Of a stretch of 32,175 bases of DNA, positions 16,294 through 25,673 are shown piece by piece (within the stretch, counting starts at the first letter, position 1; each line of letters starts with the position of its first letter). The notes beneath the pieces were generated by a model that was not told the origin of the DNA, did not search any database, and was given only the letters and a program-made list of their open reading frames with translations. Source of the stretch: an uncultured Nitrospira sp. Its GTDB lineage: Bacteria; Nitrospirota; Nitrospiria; Nitrospirales; UBA8639. Both the position numbers and the translations under genes were made by a program. The stretch is taken from the NCBI GenBank assembly GCA_902500695.1, contig CABVRQ010000012.1, positions 1 through 32,175 on the forward strand, given 5' to 3'.

Positions 16294-17610
16294 TCAATTT
16301 CCATCCCTAAGTTTCTTATACACTGCGGTTATATCCTCGATTCCCAATCGTATGTCCAAATTAGCCTGACAAAACTCTAGGCCACGACCACCAAGTTCCC
16401 TTCCGTGGTCAGGCAGTGTCAGGATCTGAGCGATCCCCGCTGATAAACCAGCAACACTTTTATTGGGTACCAAAATTCCATGACCAACCTTTTTTAAAAG
16501 ATCGGTTTCACAGCCCGTATCAAATCCTACGATAGGTATCCCCATAGCCATGGCTTTATAGGTTGAAAGATTAGTTTCCTCAAAAATCATGGTACGAAGA
16601 TACACGGTGGCGGCTGCGTAATAGGGTAGGAGTTCCTCCTGATAGCCAACGAGGTGTACATGGTCATAAATACCTAATTTTTTTGCCCGGTCCTCTAATT
16701 CTGATAGTTGATTTCCATTACCAACCAAAAGCCAATGAAGCTTAGGAAATAGTCGTAAAAGGTCCGGAAGGGCTTCCAACGCATATGCGTGTCCTTTGGA
16801 TGAGTCAAGGCGCCCGACAGAAAGAGCAATTAACGCATCCGACGGCAAATGATATTGTTCTCTAATTGACTTATGGAATTGTTGCCGCTTATGCAGAATC
16901 CTGTTGATTTCTTCAAGATCAAGAAGCCCGCGAAGAGGAATGATTTTGGAATCGGGAATGCCTACTGAAAGCAACTCATCCCGGCAGCGGGAGGCAGCAG
17001 TGAAGAAACAATCGAATGAGGTATGAAATTTGGCGAGAAGTTTTGGCACCCATGCTTTTCCATCATCTACCATTTGGGAAAAGAGGGATGGAACCAGATG
17101 AACCACCGGGCGCCGCAATATTATTTTTAAAGGCAGACCAAGGGTTAAGACATAATTCGTATGTATATTGATAATATCCGGTCGAAACCAGATTAAGGCT
17201 TTACCCACATGCCACAACGCGGACATGTAACGTACAAGAAACCATGTCATATCCCAACGATCTAATATTTTCAGTATACGCCGTTTCGGAACTTGGCCAT
17301 AGGTACCTTTCTCTTGCAGAAGATCTGCATAGATCCATTTCCCTTTGTTGGGTGAAAAGGTTACGACTAAGTGCTTGACCTTATCCGATGGGGTTAAGCG
17401 CACAATATCCCAGAGCAATTTTGTTGTGCCATAACCGGTGATTCTATCAATCAGATGGAGTACCCGTATCGGCGCATTATCCTTGATCCCTTCGTTCGCT
17501 TTTCTCATACCAGACAGCTTATTTACTTCTGAATAGGTCTCGTTGCTATGAACGCTTTCCAAAATGGCATATATCCTTAGCCGGAGATGTTCAATCGGAG
17601 AGGAGCTCAA
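16294..17610 (-). CDS. GT4-family glycosyltransferase
   Basis: A GT-B fold, retaining-type glycosyltransferase of 438 residues or fewer. The N-terminal domain begins at IRVLHLIDRITGYG and the C-terminal domain has the GT4 marks LIALSVGRLDSSKGH, WLLVGNGNQLSELE, HVHLVGYQEELLPYYAAATVYL and MAMGIPIVGFDTGCETDLL. In the usual E-x7-E motif the first Glu is kept (FEETN) but the second appears replaced by Lys (TYKAMAMG). The donor and acceptor are unknown. The start is unsure: the frame opens with a TTG at 17610, an ATG at 17508 fits the domain start better, and neither has a clear ribosome site. It lies 220 bases behind the WecD-like gene on the same strand and probably works with it and wecE. Confidence 0.85.
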   Translation of the reverse strand: MSSSPIEHLRLRIYAILESVHSNETYSEVNKLSGMRKANEGIKDNAPIRVLHLIDRITGYGTTKLLWDIVRLTPSDKVKHLVVTFSPNKGKWIYADLLQEKGTYGQVPKRRILKILDRWDMTWFLVRYMSALWHVGKALIWFRPDIINIHTNYVLTLGLPLKIILRRPVVHLVPSLFSQMVDDGKAWVPKLLAKFHTSFDCFFTAASRCRDELLSVGIPDSKIIPLRGLLDLEEINRILHKRQQFHKSIREQYHLPSDALIALSVGRLDSSKGHAYALEALPDLLRLFPKLHWLLVGNGNQLSELEDRAKKLGIYDHVHLVGYQEELLPYYAAATVYLRTMIFEETNLSTYKAMAMGIPIVGFDTGCETDLLKKVGHGILVPNKSVAGLSAGIAQILTLPDHGRELGGRGLEFCQANLDIRLGIEDITAVYKKLRDGN

Positions 17611-17830
17611 TGGACATGAGGTGCAGCCAGTATTCGATGAGGTTTAATTCGAACTTTGAGTTGACGCAAAATCCTATGCCTTTTTCCAACTGTGCGTTTC
17701 GGGTCGGCAATAGGAACAGTGCTACTTGTTTAAGCTCTATTGTTTTGGTCTAAGTGGTGTGCTCATTGAACACCTCCATTCTCAAAGATATACGCCTTTT
17801 TCGAATTGTCCATTCCAGGGAAGACCCTAT

Positions 17831-18568
17831 CTACTGTTGGACCCAAAAATGATAATAATGCTGAAGAGATGCCGGTAGGTACGCAGACCTTTCATAAAAT
17901 TTACAGGCTTGCACATTGTCTTTCTGGGTAATCACCTCGGAATTATGTATACCATTGGATAACAGCCATTCATGTAGCCTCTTAATTAACAATGAGCCGA
18001 TTCCTTGACCTTGGACTTTTTTTTGAACTCCCATCAAGCCAATTTTCCCCATACCATTTTTTGCAGACCCAGTTACCATCCCTAGATATTCCTCTCTGTT
18101 TGAGGCATCCGGCACGATAAACACCACATCGGCAATTTCACGTAAAGTGCTTCGATTGATCCAAATATGGTACATTCTTGCAAATTTTTCTCTCGAAATA
18201 CATGGATCTTTGTGAAACCTAGAATGGCCACCTGCGATCAACGCAAGAGTCAATAACTGCTGATTGGCCGGCAATGGAGGGTAGTCAATTACTTTAAAAG
18301 TATTGCTCGGCTTCTTCATCACGCCGAAGGTGAATTCCGAGCTCAGCTTCCGCTGATAAGTAACCTTTCTACCTACAAGGGAACCTGAGAAATTTCGAAG
18401 GATTGGCAAAGGAACAATTCGCTCTGGCGAGGTGGCCCAGTATATCAGGTGATAGCCTTTTTCCTTGGCAAGAGACAGAATTCCCCCCAGTTCAGAGTCA
18501 GTTAATTCTGGAGTAATAATCTGCCCAACGGGAATCTCAAAATGTTGAGAATCCCAGGGTAGGGGCAT
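17831..18568 (-). CDS. WecD-like GNAT acetyltransferase
   Basis: A 245-residue protein with a WecD-like N-terminal half (PLPWDSQHFEIPVGQI; SRFHKDP at 116-122; RMYHIWINRS) and a C-terminal GNAT domain. The acetyl-CoA loop is VQGQGIGSLL (185-194) and the later strand is VITQKDNVQACKFYERSAY. WecD of E. coli acetylates dTDP-4-amino-4,6-dideoxygalactose to dTDP-Fuc4NAc. The gene stands 77 bases after wecE, whose product would be its substrate, which strengthens the call. The start ATG is the only one after an in-frame stop; no strong Shine-Dalgarno. A different N-acyl donor or sugar is possible. Confidence 0.8.
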   Translation of the reverse strand: MPLPWDSQHFEIPVGQIITPELTDSELGGILSLAKEKGYHLIYWATSPERIVPLPILRNFSGSLVGRKVTYQRKLSSEFTFGVMKKPSNTFKVIDYPPLPANQQLLTLALIAGGHSRFHKDPCISREKFARMYHIWINRSTLREIADVVFIVPDASNREEYLGMVTGSAKNGMGKIGLMGVQKKVQGQGIGSLLIKRLHEWLLSNGIHNSEVITQKDNVQACKFYERSAYLPASLQHYYHFWVQQ

Positions 18569-18645
18569 GAGAAACGTGAAAATATTATCCTTGATTTTCT
18601 TTTCTCACTTCGTGCAACTGGTTTACTGCTGAACTCTGCCCGATC

Positions 18646-19842
18646 TTATTGGACGAACCTGAGCGCAGGAGGTTCTTCTCGTTTTAACTTTATTATTCCT
18701 TTCACGGTTTCTATCCCTTCGGTGATACATTGTACGACGTATTCCTGCTCCTCTTCTGTCATTTCGTAAAAGAATGGTAAGCGCAGAAGTCGACCGCTCA
18801 ATTGCTCCGTGATCGGAAAATCGCCATCGGCATATCCAAACTTTTTCCCCATGGGGGAACTGTGGAGTGGAATAAAATGAAAAACCGCCAAAATATTCTG
18901 GCGTTTCAAGTGCGCCATCAGGGCATCTCTGGTTTCCATATCTGGAAGAAGAATATAAAACATATGATAGTTGCTCTTGCAATCTTCGGGTTTGTTCGGG
19001 AGCTTCAGTAGGCCTTGAACTTCAAGGGGTCTCAAGAGTGTCCGGTACTGTTTATAAATAGCCTTTCTGCGCTCCGCAATTGGGTCTAACATCTCCAATT
19101 GGGCGTAGAGGAATGCGCAGGCGATTTCACTTGGCACATAAGAAGATCCAATATCGACCCAAGTGTACTTATCAACTTCCCCGCGAAAAAATTCGCTTCG
19201 GTTGGTCCCCTTATCTCGAATGATCTCCGCCCGTTTGATCATTACGGGATCGTTGATACAAAGTGCCCCCCCCTCACCACAAATATAATTTTTGGTCTCA
19301 TGGAAACTATAGGTGCCGAGATGCCCAATGGTTCCGAGTGCCCGGTTGTTATAATACGCTCCCACTCCTTGCGCGGCATCTTCTATGACCAGTAGGTCAT
19401 GCGTTTTTGCAATCGCCATAATGCGATCCATTTCGCATCCAATCCCCGCATAATGGACAGGCAAAATGACTTTTGTATTTCGGGTAATTGCTTCCTCTAT
19501 CCGGTTCTCATCCAGATTCAGCGTGTCCGGTCTGATATCCACAAACACCGGCTTGGCACCCAACCGAACAATCGCATTGGCAGTCGAGACGAAAGTATAG
19601 GAGGGGAGAATGACCTCATCACCGGGCCCCAGCTTACAAAGCATTGCGGCCATTTCCAGCGCTGCCGTGCAGGATGGTGTCATGAGCACTTTGTGAATGC
19701 CGAACTGTTTTTCAAACAGTTCAGAACATTTTTTAGTGAAATACCCATCACCAGCCAGATTGCCAAATGTCACCGCCTGCGCAATATAATAAAGTTCTTT
19801 TCCGGCAATGAACGGTTTATTAAAGGGTATGAGCTTTTCCAT
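18646..19842 (-). CDS. wecE: dTDP-4-amino-4,6-dideoxygalactose transaminase (WecE/RffA)
   Basis: A PLP-dependent sugar aminotransferase of the DegT/DnrJ/EryC1 family, which converts dTDP-4-keto-6-deoxyglucose to dTDP-4-amino-4,6-dideoxygalactose with glutamate. The 398-residue protein has the WecE-type N-terminus (IPFNKPFIAGKELYYI, GNLAGDGYFTKKC). The PLP-lysine is Lys184 in SFHETKNYICGEGGAL, the ring-stacking Asp155 lies in VIEDAAQGVGA, and the C-terminal block includes HFIPLHSSPMGKKFGY. Length and motifs match E. coli WecE closely. A GGAGAGA lies before the ATG. It is the first gene of wecE-wecD-like-GT4. No rmlA/rmlB, which would supply the substrate, are in the window. Confidence 0.9.
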   Translation of the reverse strand: MEKLIPFNKPFIAGKELYYIAQAVTFGNLAGDGYFTKKCSELFEKQFGIHKVLMTPSCTAALEMAAMLCKLGPGDEVILPSYTFVSTANAIVRLGAKPVFVDIRPDTLNLDENRIEEAITRNTKVILPVHYAGIGCEMDRIMAIAKTHDLLVIEDAAQGVGAYYNNRALGTIGHLGTYSFHETKNYICGEGGALCINDPVMIKRAEIIRDKGTNRSEFFRGEVDKYTWVDIGSSYVPSEIACAFLYAQLEMLDPIAERRKAIYKQYRTLLRPLEVQGLLKLPNKPEDCKSNYHMFYILLPDMETRDALMAHLKRQNILAVFHFIPLHSSPMGKKFGYADGDFPITEQLSGRLLRLPFFYEMTEEEQEYVVQCITEGIETVKGIIKLKREEPPALRFVQ

Positions 19843-21455
19843 CTTTGTCTCTCCATTAGTTGGAAAATGGCTTTTAATCCATCCACGGCTAAGATCTCTT
19901 GACTGAGTTGAGAATTTCGTGTCTCACACGGTTCTGAAAATACTGGGCGTAATCACTCTTGAAGGGTGCTGCTCCCAATTCGTTGTTGAACTATGGCTCT
20001 ATGCCGGGGCACCTCTTCGAAGCACCCAAAACACATACTTGCCGGAATTGCATGATTTCGACAAAGTTTGGTTGCCTTTACGGGGAATTTTGGGCACCCT
20101 ATCAAGTCAGACTAACCCACGACCAAGCATTTCTGCGTAGAGTTGTCGCCGGTCTAAGTAGTTGGTTCACAGCAGGGATATCTAATCTCTTTCGGCTGAA
20201 GACTATAGACCCTCGCGAATCCTAGCTACCTGATTATCGAAAGGGTATAAATCTGTAATTGTTTAATGGAAACGGGGCGGTGAAGGTTTTCTTCCGGGGG
20301 AAATATGCATCCCTGGGCATTTGATTTTAACATCCACTTAGGAATGTAATGGTGCCATGTTCCTCCGGAACAACGTGGTCCAACTTTTCCTGAAGATCTT
20401 AGGCAAGTTACCCGTTCTCCTCAAAAAAAGCATAGGTACTTGGTCATTGTCTAAAAAATCGGCCACGGGGGAGGAAGGAGCACGCTTTAGTCTTGAAGTT
20501 TACCTGAAAGGCATACTAATGGGAATTCCCAATTTTTCTCCATCACCTAGCAATACCTTAAGGCTTTCAATTTTGAGAAGATTCGAGATCCCCAGAAAAT
20601 TGTTGATTTCGGCCTGTATCAGCTTCGATAGAGGCAATTAGATTATTGTCCGATCCAGGCTTGCAGGGGTTTCTCCCTCAACGATGGAGAAATACTTTTG
20701 GGTTTCCAAATCCACCGAATAACGCCAAGCTTAAAAAAAGTAGGCAATGCCATGAAGAAGCAGAGCACTGGAAGTGTGAGTGGTAAGCGCATCGAGACAT
20801 TTTTGAGCCGTGGAGTAGGTGGTGTTTCAGAATTTTATTAACGGGGCCTTGTTAATGAAAAAAATGACGGAAATCTTAGGCTGTAGAAGTAAGTCAGGTG
20901 GAAAGATGCCCGATATAAACAAAAGGCCAATAGGTTGATCTTAAGTTTGGCATCATCCTTGTGTCGAGGCTGTGCGGGTGGGAGAATGTCACGAACGCTT
21001 TGTCATTCGGCTACTCCGGCTATTTTAGCTAAAAGACTAAGGCTGGAGGATAACAGATTCTCTTGGACTTCTCCCTCATCGGTGAGTCCATGGGGATTTT
21101 GAACTTGGTTGTCTATTAGTTCGAGTCCCCTACGCTCTCTTTATGCATCATTGCACGGGTAGCATAGAGTGACAGAAGGATTTGTCTCAATGGCAAAACC
21201 GGTTCCCCGAAATGGCGGAGAGCTATTTGTGTGTATGGCATTAATGTGAAAACACAGGTAGAAAAAGATTGTCGGGCTATTTTTTTGATTTATTGGTCTT
21301 GAGTAAACCACAGAAGGTCGAGCCTTCTGTGGTCCCCGCAGGCATGGGATTGACCGTCAGCAGGTGGATCGTTGTGGAGCAGCTCAAATAGTAGCTAATT
21401 AAAGAGAATTCCTTTCTTAGGTGCCTACAGATTTGGTAAGCTTAATTTCTATTCC
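19843..21455. other. 1.6 kb stretch poor in open reading frames
   Basis: I find no supportable gene here. Short plus-strand frames (20357-20641, 94 codons, and two overlapping ones in 19919-20225) lack recognisable motifs or good ribosome sites. From 20642 to 21455 no frame of 60 codons exists on either strand. Several hairpins occur: TTTCTCC/GGAGAAA (20670-20692), ATTAAC/GTTAAT (20837-20856) and a perfect 11-bp one at 21307-21333. It may hold decayed genes from a glycan cluster or an unrecognised RNA. Confidence 0.6.
21307..21333. repeat. Perfect 11-bp inverted repeat (hairpin)
   Basis: ACCACAGAAGG and CCTTCTGTGGT flank a 5-base loop (TCGAG). No T-run follows in the plus direction; on the minus strand a weak GGTTTACTC follows. 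It could end a transcript from the gene-poor region or be part of an RNA. Confidence 0.6.
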
Positions 21456-21483
21456 TTGATTTCTTTAAAATGGTAGTTATTAT
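21456..21483 (+). promoter_or_regulatory. Probable promoter for nadA
   Basis: TTGATT (21456-21461) and TATTAT (21478-21483) are 16 bases apart in an AT-rich run, placing the transcript start about 50 bases before the nadA ATG at 21541. Confidence 0.42.
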
Positions 21484-21540
21484 CAGAAAATATAGCCATC
21501 TTTGAACCAAAAAAAAACGAAAACGTCGTTGGAAATAATT

Positions 21541-22638
21541 ATGCCCACAATTACAGAATTCCCTATTACTGACTATCAAACTCTTCCGGATCAGGAATTG
21601 TTTGATCGAATTGTAGACGCAAAGGCAATATTAGGTCGGAAAGTATTGCTATTGGGACATAACTATCAACGGGATGATGTAATCATCCATGCCGATTTCC
21701 GGGGCGATTCTCTGCTCTTGGCCAAGTACGCGGCTGAGCACCCTGAGTTTCCTCATGTGGTGTTTTGTGGGGTGCATTTCATGGCTGAAACAGCCGACAT
21801 TCTGAGTCGGTCTAATCAAACCGTCATCCTGCCTGACATGGCTGCGGGCTGCTCAATGGCGGATATGGCTTCCATGGAACAAGTGGATGATTGTTGGGAG
21901 CGGCTTGCACGGGTGTTGCCTGTTGAGGAGACCGTAACCCCAATCGTGTATGTGAATTCAGCTGCTGCTCTCAAAGCCTTTTGCGGAGAACATGGTGGCG
22001 TGACCTGTACTTCTTCAAATGCCAAAGCCATTATGAACTGGGCCTGGGACCGGCGAGAGAAAATTCTTTTCTTTCCGGATGAGCATTTAGGGCGGAACAC
22101 CGCGAATGCGATGGGGTTTCCCCCTGAGGACATGATCGTCTGGGATCCCTTTCAACCCAACGGCGGACATACTCGGGAAACCATACACAAGGCTCGTCTG
22201 ATTCTCTGGAAGGGGCATTGTAGTGTGCATCAGATGTTCCAACCGGCACACGTAGCCTATTTCCGAAAACAGTATCCGAATGTGCAGGTAATTGTGCATC
22301 CTGAATGTCATGAGGATGTGGTCAATCAGGCAGATCTGGTGGGATCGACGGAATTTATTATTCGGACGGTGACTCAGGCCGATCCGGGAACAATCTGGGC
22401 GGTGGGAACGGAGCTGAATCTGGTAAATCGGTTGAAACATGATCAGGCCGATAAGCAGGTCTTTTTCCTCTCCCCCATGGTGTGTCGCTGTTCGACAATG
22501 TTTAGAATTGATGGGCCTCATTTATGTTGGGCCATGGAAAATCTCGTGCAGGGCCATGTGGTCAATCACATTCAAGTTCCCGACGAGGAGAAAATGTTTG
22601 CCAAGTTGGCTTTGGACCGCATGATGGATCTGAGCTAA
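21541..22638 (+). CDS. nadA: Quinolinate synthase NadA
   Basis: NadA condenses iminoaspartate with dihydroxyacetone phosphate to quinolinate in NAD synthesis, using a [4Fe-4S] cluster. The 365-residue protein resembles the B. subtilis-type long form: GHNYQRDDVI (39-48), FCGVHFMAETADIL, AAGCSMADMA (Cys104), WKGHCSVHQMF (Cys227) and VCRCSTMFRI (Cys315/Cys317) are the likely cluster-ligand blocks; TCTSSNA and HPECHEDVV are also conserved. An in-frame TTG lies 39 bases upstream, but the family N-terminus fits the ATG at 21541. nadB and nadC are not in the window. NAD is also the precursor consumed by Thi4, a metabolic tie but not a visible regulatory one. Confidence 0.95.
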   Translation: MPTITEFPITDYQTLPDQELFDRIVDAKAILGRKVLLLGHNYQRDDVIIHADFRGDSLLLAKYAAEHPEFPHVVFCGVHFMAETADILSRSNQTVILPDMAAGCSMADMASMEQVDDCWERLARVLPVEETVTPIVYVNSAAALKAFCGEHGGVTCTSSNAKAIMNWAWDRREKILFFPDEHLGRNTANAMGFPPEDMIVWDPFQPNGGHTRETIHKARLILWKGHCSVHQMFQPAHVAYFRKQYPNVQVIVHPECHEDVVNQADLVGSTEFIIRTVTQADPGTIWAVGTELNLVNRLKHDQADKQVFFLSPMVCRCSTMFRIDGPHLCWAMENLVQGHVVNHIQVPDEEKMFAKLALDRMMDLS

Positions 22639-22814
22639 ATACCTTCCTTCTGTGGTGTCCCCCTTCCCTTATTTGTCGCGCTTTCATATCAATAACAGTA
22701 GCGTCTCCCCATTGATGTGTTGTCCCGATAAGACTGAAGGGCGTTGTTTGACGGGTTTAAGGGGCATGGCTAGAATGGCCCAGAGTTTATCCCAATATCC
22801 TTGAGAATTTTCCC

Positions 22815-25673
22815 ATGGACTACAAAGCGACATTGAACCTTCCTCGGACTGAGTTTCCGATGAAGGCCAACCTGCCCCAAAAAGAACCGGAGCGATTAGC
22901 CTGGTGGGAGCAGGAGCGGGTGTATGACCGCATTCAGGAGGCCAGAAATGGTCATCCTCGTTATATCCTTCACGATGGCCCGCCTTATGCCAATGGGCAT
23001 ATTCATATCGGGCATGGGCTGAATAAAATTCTCAAAGACATCATTATTAAATCGAAAACCATGGCGGGTTTCCAGGCTCCCTATATCCCTGGATGGGATT
23101 GTCACGGGTTGCCGATTGAACATCAGGTGACCAAGCAACTTGGTGCAAAGAAAAAAGATCTGAGTGCGGTGGAGCTCAGGAAGCTTTGTCGAGAATACGC
23201 CGAAAAATTTGTTGAAATTCAACGAGACGAGTTTCGCCGGTTAGGGATATTCGGGGATTGGGAGCATCCGTATCTGACGATGGATCATGCCTATGAGGCA
23301 GCGATTGTTCGAGAATTTGGGAAATTTGTAGAAAAGGGTCGAGTTTATAAGGGATTGAAGCCGGTGCTGTGGTGTACCGTGGATCAAACGGCGCTGGCTG
23401 AAGCCGAAGTGGAATATGAGAATCATCTCTCACCGTCGGTATATGTGAAATTTCCCCTTACGGTCTCGCCGGCTGAAATGGGTTCCGACCAACGACTGGG
23501 TCTGCCTACAATCAAAGAGTTGAAAGCCGTTTCGGCCGTCATTTGGACAACGACCCCTTGGACCCTTCCCGCGAACCAAGCCATTTGTCTGCATCCCGAT
23601 TTTGACTATGCCGTTCTTCAAGCTGGCGAAGAGGCTTTTATCGTTGCTCTTGGATTGGTAGAGGCATTTGCCAAGGCCTGTAAAATTGAGAAATTTGAGG
23701 TATTGGGCAAGAAAAAAGGAAAAGATTTTGAAGGGTGGACGTGTCATCCTCCATTTGCCAAGAAAGAGGTCCCCATCCTCAATGGCGATTTTGTGACCTT
23801 GGAGCAAGGGACCGGGTGTGTGCATATTGCTCCCGGACATGGAATGGATGACTATCTTTTAGTTCTGAAATATAACAAGCCCCCTTATGTCGAAATGCTT
23901 CCGGATCGGAAGCCCCTAGAGATCCTGGTGCCGGTTAATAATGCAGGACGGTTTACGGATGATTTCCCTGAATGTGCAGGTCAACCTGTTTTGGATGCGA
24001 ATCCTGCAATTGTTGACCTCCTGAAAGCGAAGGGTTTGTTAGTTGGTGAAAAGAAGCTTGAGCATTCTTATCCTCATTGTTGGCGCTGTAAGCAACCGGT
24101 CATCTTTCGGGCGACGCATCAATGGTTTGTGTCCATGGAGGAGGCCGATCTTCGCCAAAAAGCCCTCAAAGAAATTGATAGAGTCCAATGGATTCCAGAG
24201 CGGGGACGAGATCGAATTTACGGGATGATTTTGAACCGTCCGGATTGGTGTTTATCTCGTCAGCGGATGTGGGGCACACCCATCCCCGTGTTTTCGTGCC
24301 AAGGCTGTTCCACGCCATTAGCTGATTCCAAAGTAATCGAGCATATCAGTGGCCAAATGCAGGAGAGTGGGGCCGACATTTGGTTTAGTCGATCCGCCGG
24401 GGAATTACTTCCCGTTGGAACCACATGTACGCAATGTGGCCATGGGTCCTTTAAGAAAGAACATGATATTTTAGATGTCTGGTTTGAATCGGGCGTGAGT
24501 CATGCCGCAGTGTTGAGGCCTCAAGGTGAAGGCTGGTATCCCGCGGATTTATATCTTGAAGGTTCCGATCAACATCGGGGATGGTTCCACAGTTCGCTTT
24601 TGACATCGGTGACGACGGATGAGCAAGCGCCCTATCGGGCCGTGCTGACGCATGGGTTTGTCCTGGATGGGGAAGGCAAAAAAATGTCAAAATCGGCGGG
24701 TAATGTCGTGACCCCGCAAGAAATCATCAAAGAGTCTGGTGCAGAAATTCTCCGATTGTGGGTGGCCTCGCAGGATTATCAGGAAGATCTGCGTATCTCA
24801 AAGGACATATTAAAACAATTGACGGATGCGTATCGAAAAGTGCGCAATACCTGCCGGTTTCTTCTGAGTAATCTGTATGATTTTGATGCAGCTGTTCATT
24901 CGGTGCCGCATGCCGATTTGCCCGAACTGGATCAATGGGCGCTCTGGCGGTTAGGGCAATTGGTCGACAATGTCAAGAAAGGGTATGTGCAATTTCAGTT
25001 TCGTCAGGTCGTGCATGAATTGGATTATTTTTGTTCCACGGATATGAGCGCGACCTATTTGGATATCTTGAAGGACCGGTTGTATACCTTTCCAACAAAT
25101 TCACTACTTCGGCGTGGTTCTCAGACGGTGTTGTTTGAAATTGTGTCCTCCTTAGCAAAGCTCATGGCGCCTATTCTGAGTTTTACGGCTGAAGAAATCT
25201 GGCAGGTTCTACCGGGATCCACGGTAAAAGGATCGAAGCCGATGAGTGTGCATTTGGCCGACTTTCCGGAAGCTCCGACAGTCTTCCAAGACCCACAGCT
25301 CCACACGACGTGGACCTACTTATTCCAAGTCCGGAGTAAGGTGCAATTCGCTTTAGAACAATCAAGACGGGACAAGGTGATTGGTTCTTCCCTGGATGCC
25401 ACAGTGATCCTGCATGCGACTGAACCCAATTGTACGTTGCTTAAACGGTATCTCAGCGATTTGCCTGCCCTGTTTATTGTGTCATGCGTGAAGGTGGAAG
25501 GGGTTGCGTCACTGCCTGGAGGTGAATTGGTAGATGCGAGCCTGGGTTTGGCGATTGAAGTCGTGAAGGCTGAAGGCATCAAATGTGATCGATGTTGGAA
25601 TATTCGCCAGGATGTGGGTTCACAAGCCCAGCATCCTATGCTTTGTGGCCGATGTGTGGAGGCGGTGGGGTGA
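22815..25673 (+). CDS. ileS: Isoleucyl-tRNA synthetase
   Basis: A class I aminoacyl-tRNA synthetase of 952 residues, bacterial type. The HIGH motif is in GPPYANGHIHIGHGLNK (HIGH at 64-67), the WTTTPWTLPANQAI block marks the CP1 editing domain, and KMSKS is at 623-627. The tRNA-binding C-terminal half ends in a zinc site CxxC-x16-CxxC (Cys924, 927, 944, 947) close to the last residue. The order and length match bacterial IleS of the E. coli type (about 940). The ATG at 22815 gives the standard N-terminus (MDYKATLNLPRTEFPMK). lspA starts inside its stop codon. Confidence 0.98.
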   Translation: MDYKATLNLPRTEFPMKANLPQKEPERLAWWEQERVYDRIQEARNGHPRYILHDGPPYANGHIHIGHGLNKILKDIIIKSKTMAGFQAPYIPGWDCHGLPIEHQVTKQLGAKKKDLSAVELRKLCREYAEKFVEIQRDEFRRLGIFGDWEHPYLTMDHAYEAAIVREFGKFVEKGRVYKGLKPVLWCTVDQTALAEAEVEYENHLSPSVYVKFPLTVSPAEMGSDQRLGLPTIKELKAVSAVIWTTTPWTLPANQAICLHPDFDYAVLQAGEEAFIVALGLVEAFAKACKIEKFEVLGKKKGKDFEGWTCHPPFAKKEVPILNGDFVTLEQGTGCVHIAPGHGMDDYLLVLKYNKPPYVEMLPDRKPLEILVPVNNAGRFTDDFPECAGQPVLDANPAIVDLLKAKGLLVGEKKLEHSYPHCWRCKQPVIFRATHQWFVSMEEADLRQKALKEIDRVQWIPERGRDRIYGMILNRPDWCLSRQRMWGTPIPVFSCQGCSTPLADSKVIEHISGQMQESGADIWFSRSAGELLPVGTTCTQCGHGSFKKEHDILDVWFESGVSHAAVLRPQGEGWYPADLYLEGSDQHRGWFHSSLLTSVTTDEQAPYRAVLTHGFVLDGEGKKMSKSAGNVVTPQEIIKESGAEILRLWVASQDYQEDLRISKDILKQLTDAYRKVRNTCRFLLSNLYDFDAAVHSVPHADLPELDQWALWRLGQLVDNVKKGYVQFQFRQVVHELDYFCSTDMSATYLDILKDRLYTFPTNSLLRRGSQTVLFEIVSSLAKLMAPILSFTAEEIWQVLPGSTVKGSKPMSVHLADFPEAPTVFQDPQLHTTWTYLFQVRSKVQFALEQSRRDKVIGSSLDATVILHATEPNCTLLKRYLSDLPALFIVSCVKVEGVASLPGGELVDASLGLAIEVVKAEGIKCDRCWNIRQDVGSQAQHPMLCGRCVEAVG

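Noticed and set aside
20357..20641. 94-codon plus-strand frame in the gene-poor region
   Set aside because: It has no ribosome site of note, no recognisable motif and no neighbours in support.
21105..21145. tRNA-like 3' end (TTAGTTCGAGTCCCC) in the gene-poor region
   Set aside because: The bases around TTCGAGT do not pair as a T-stem, and no acceptor, D or anticodon arms are found upstream.
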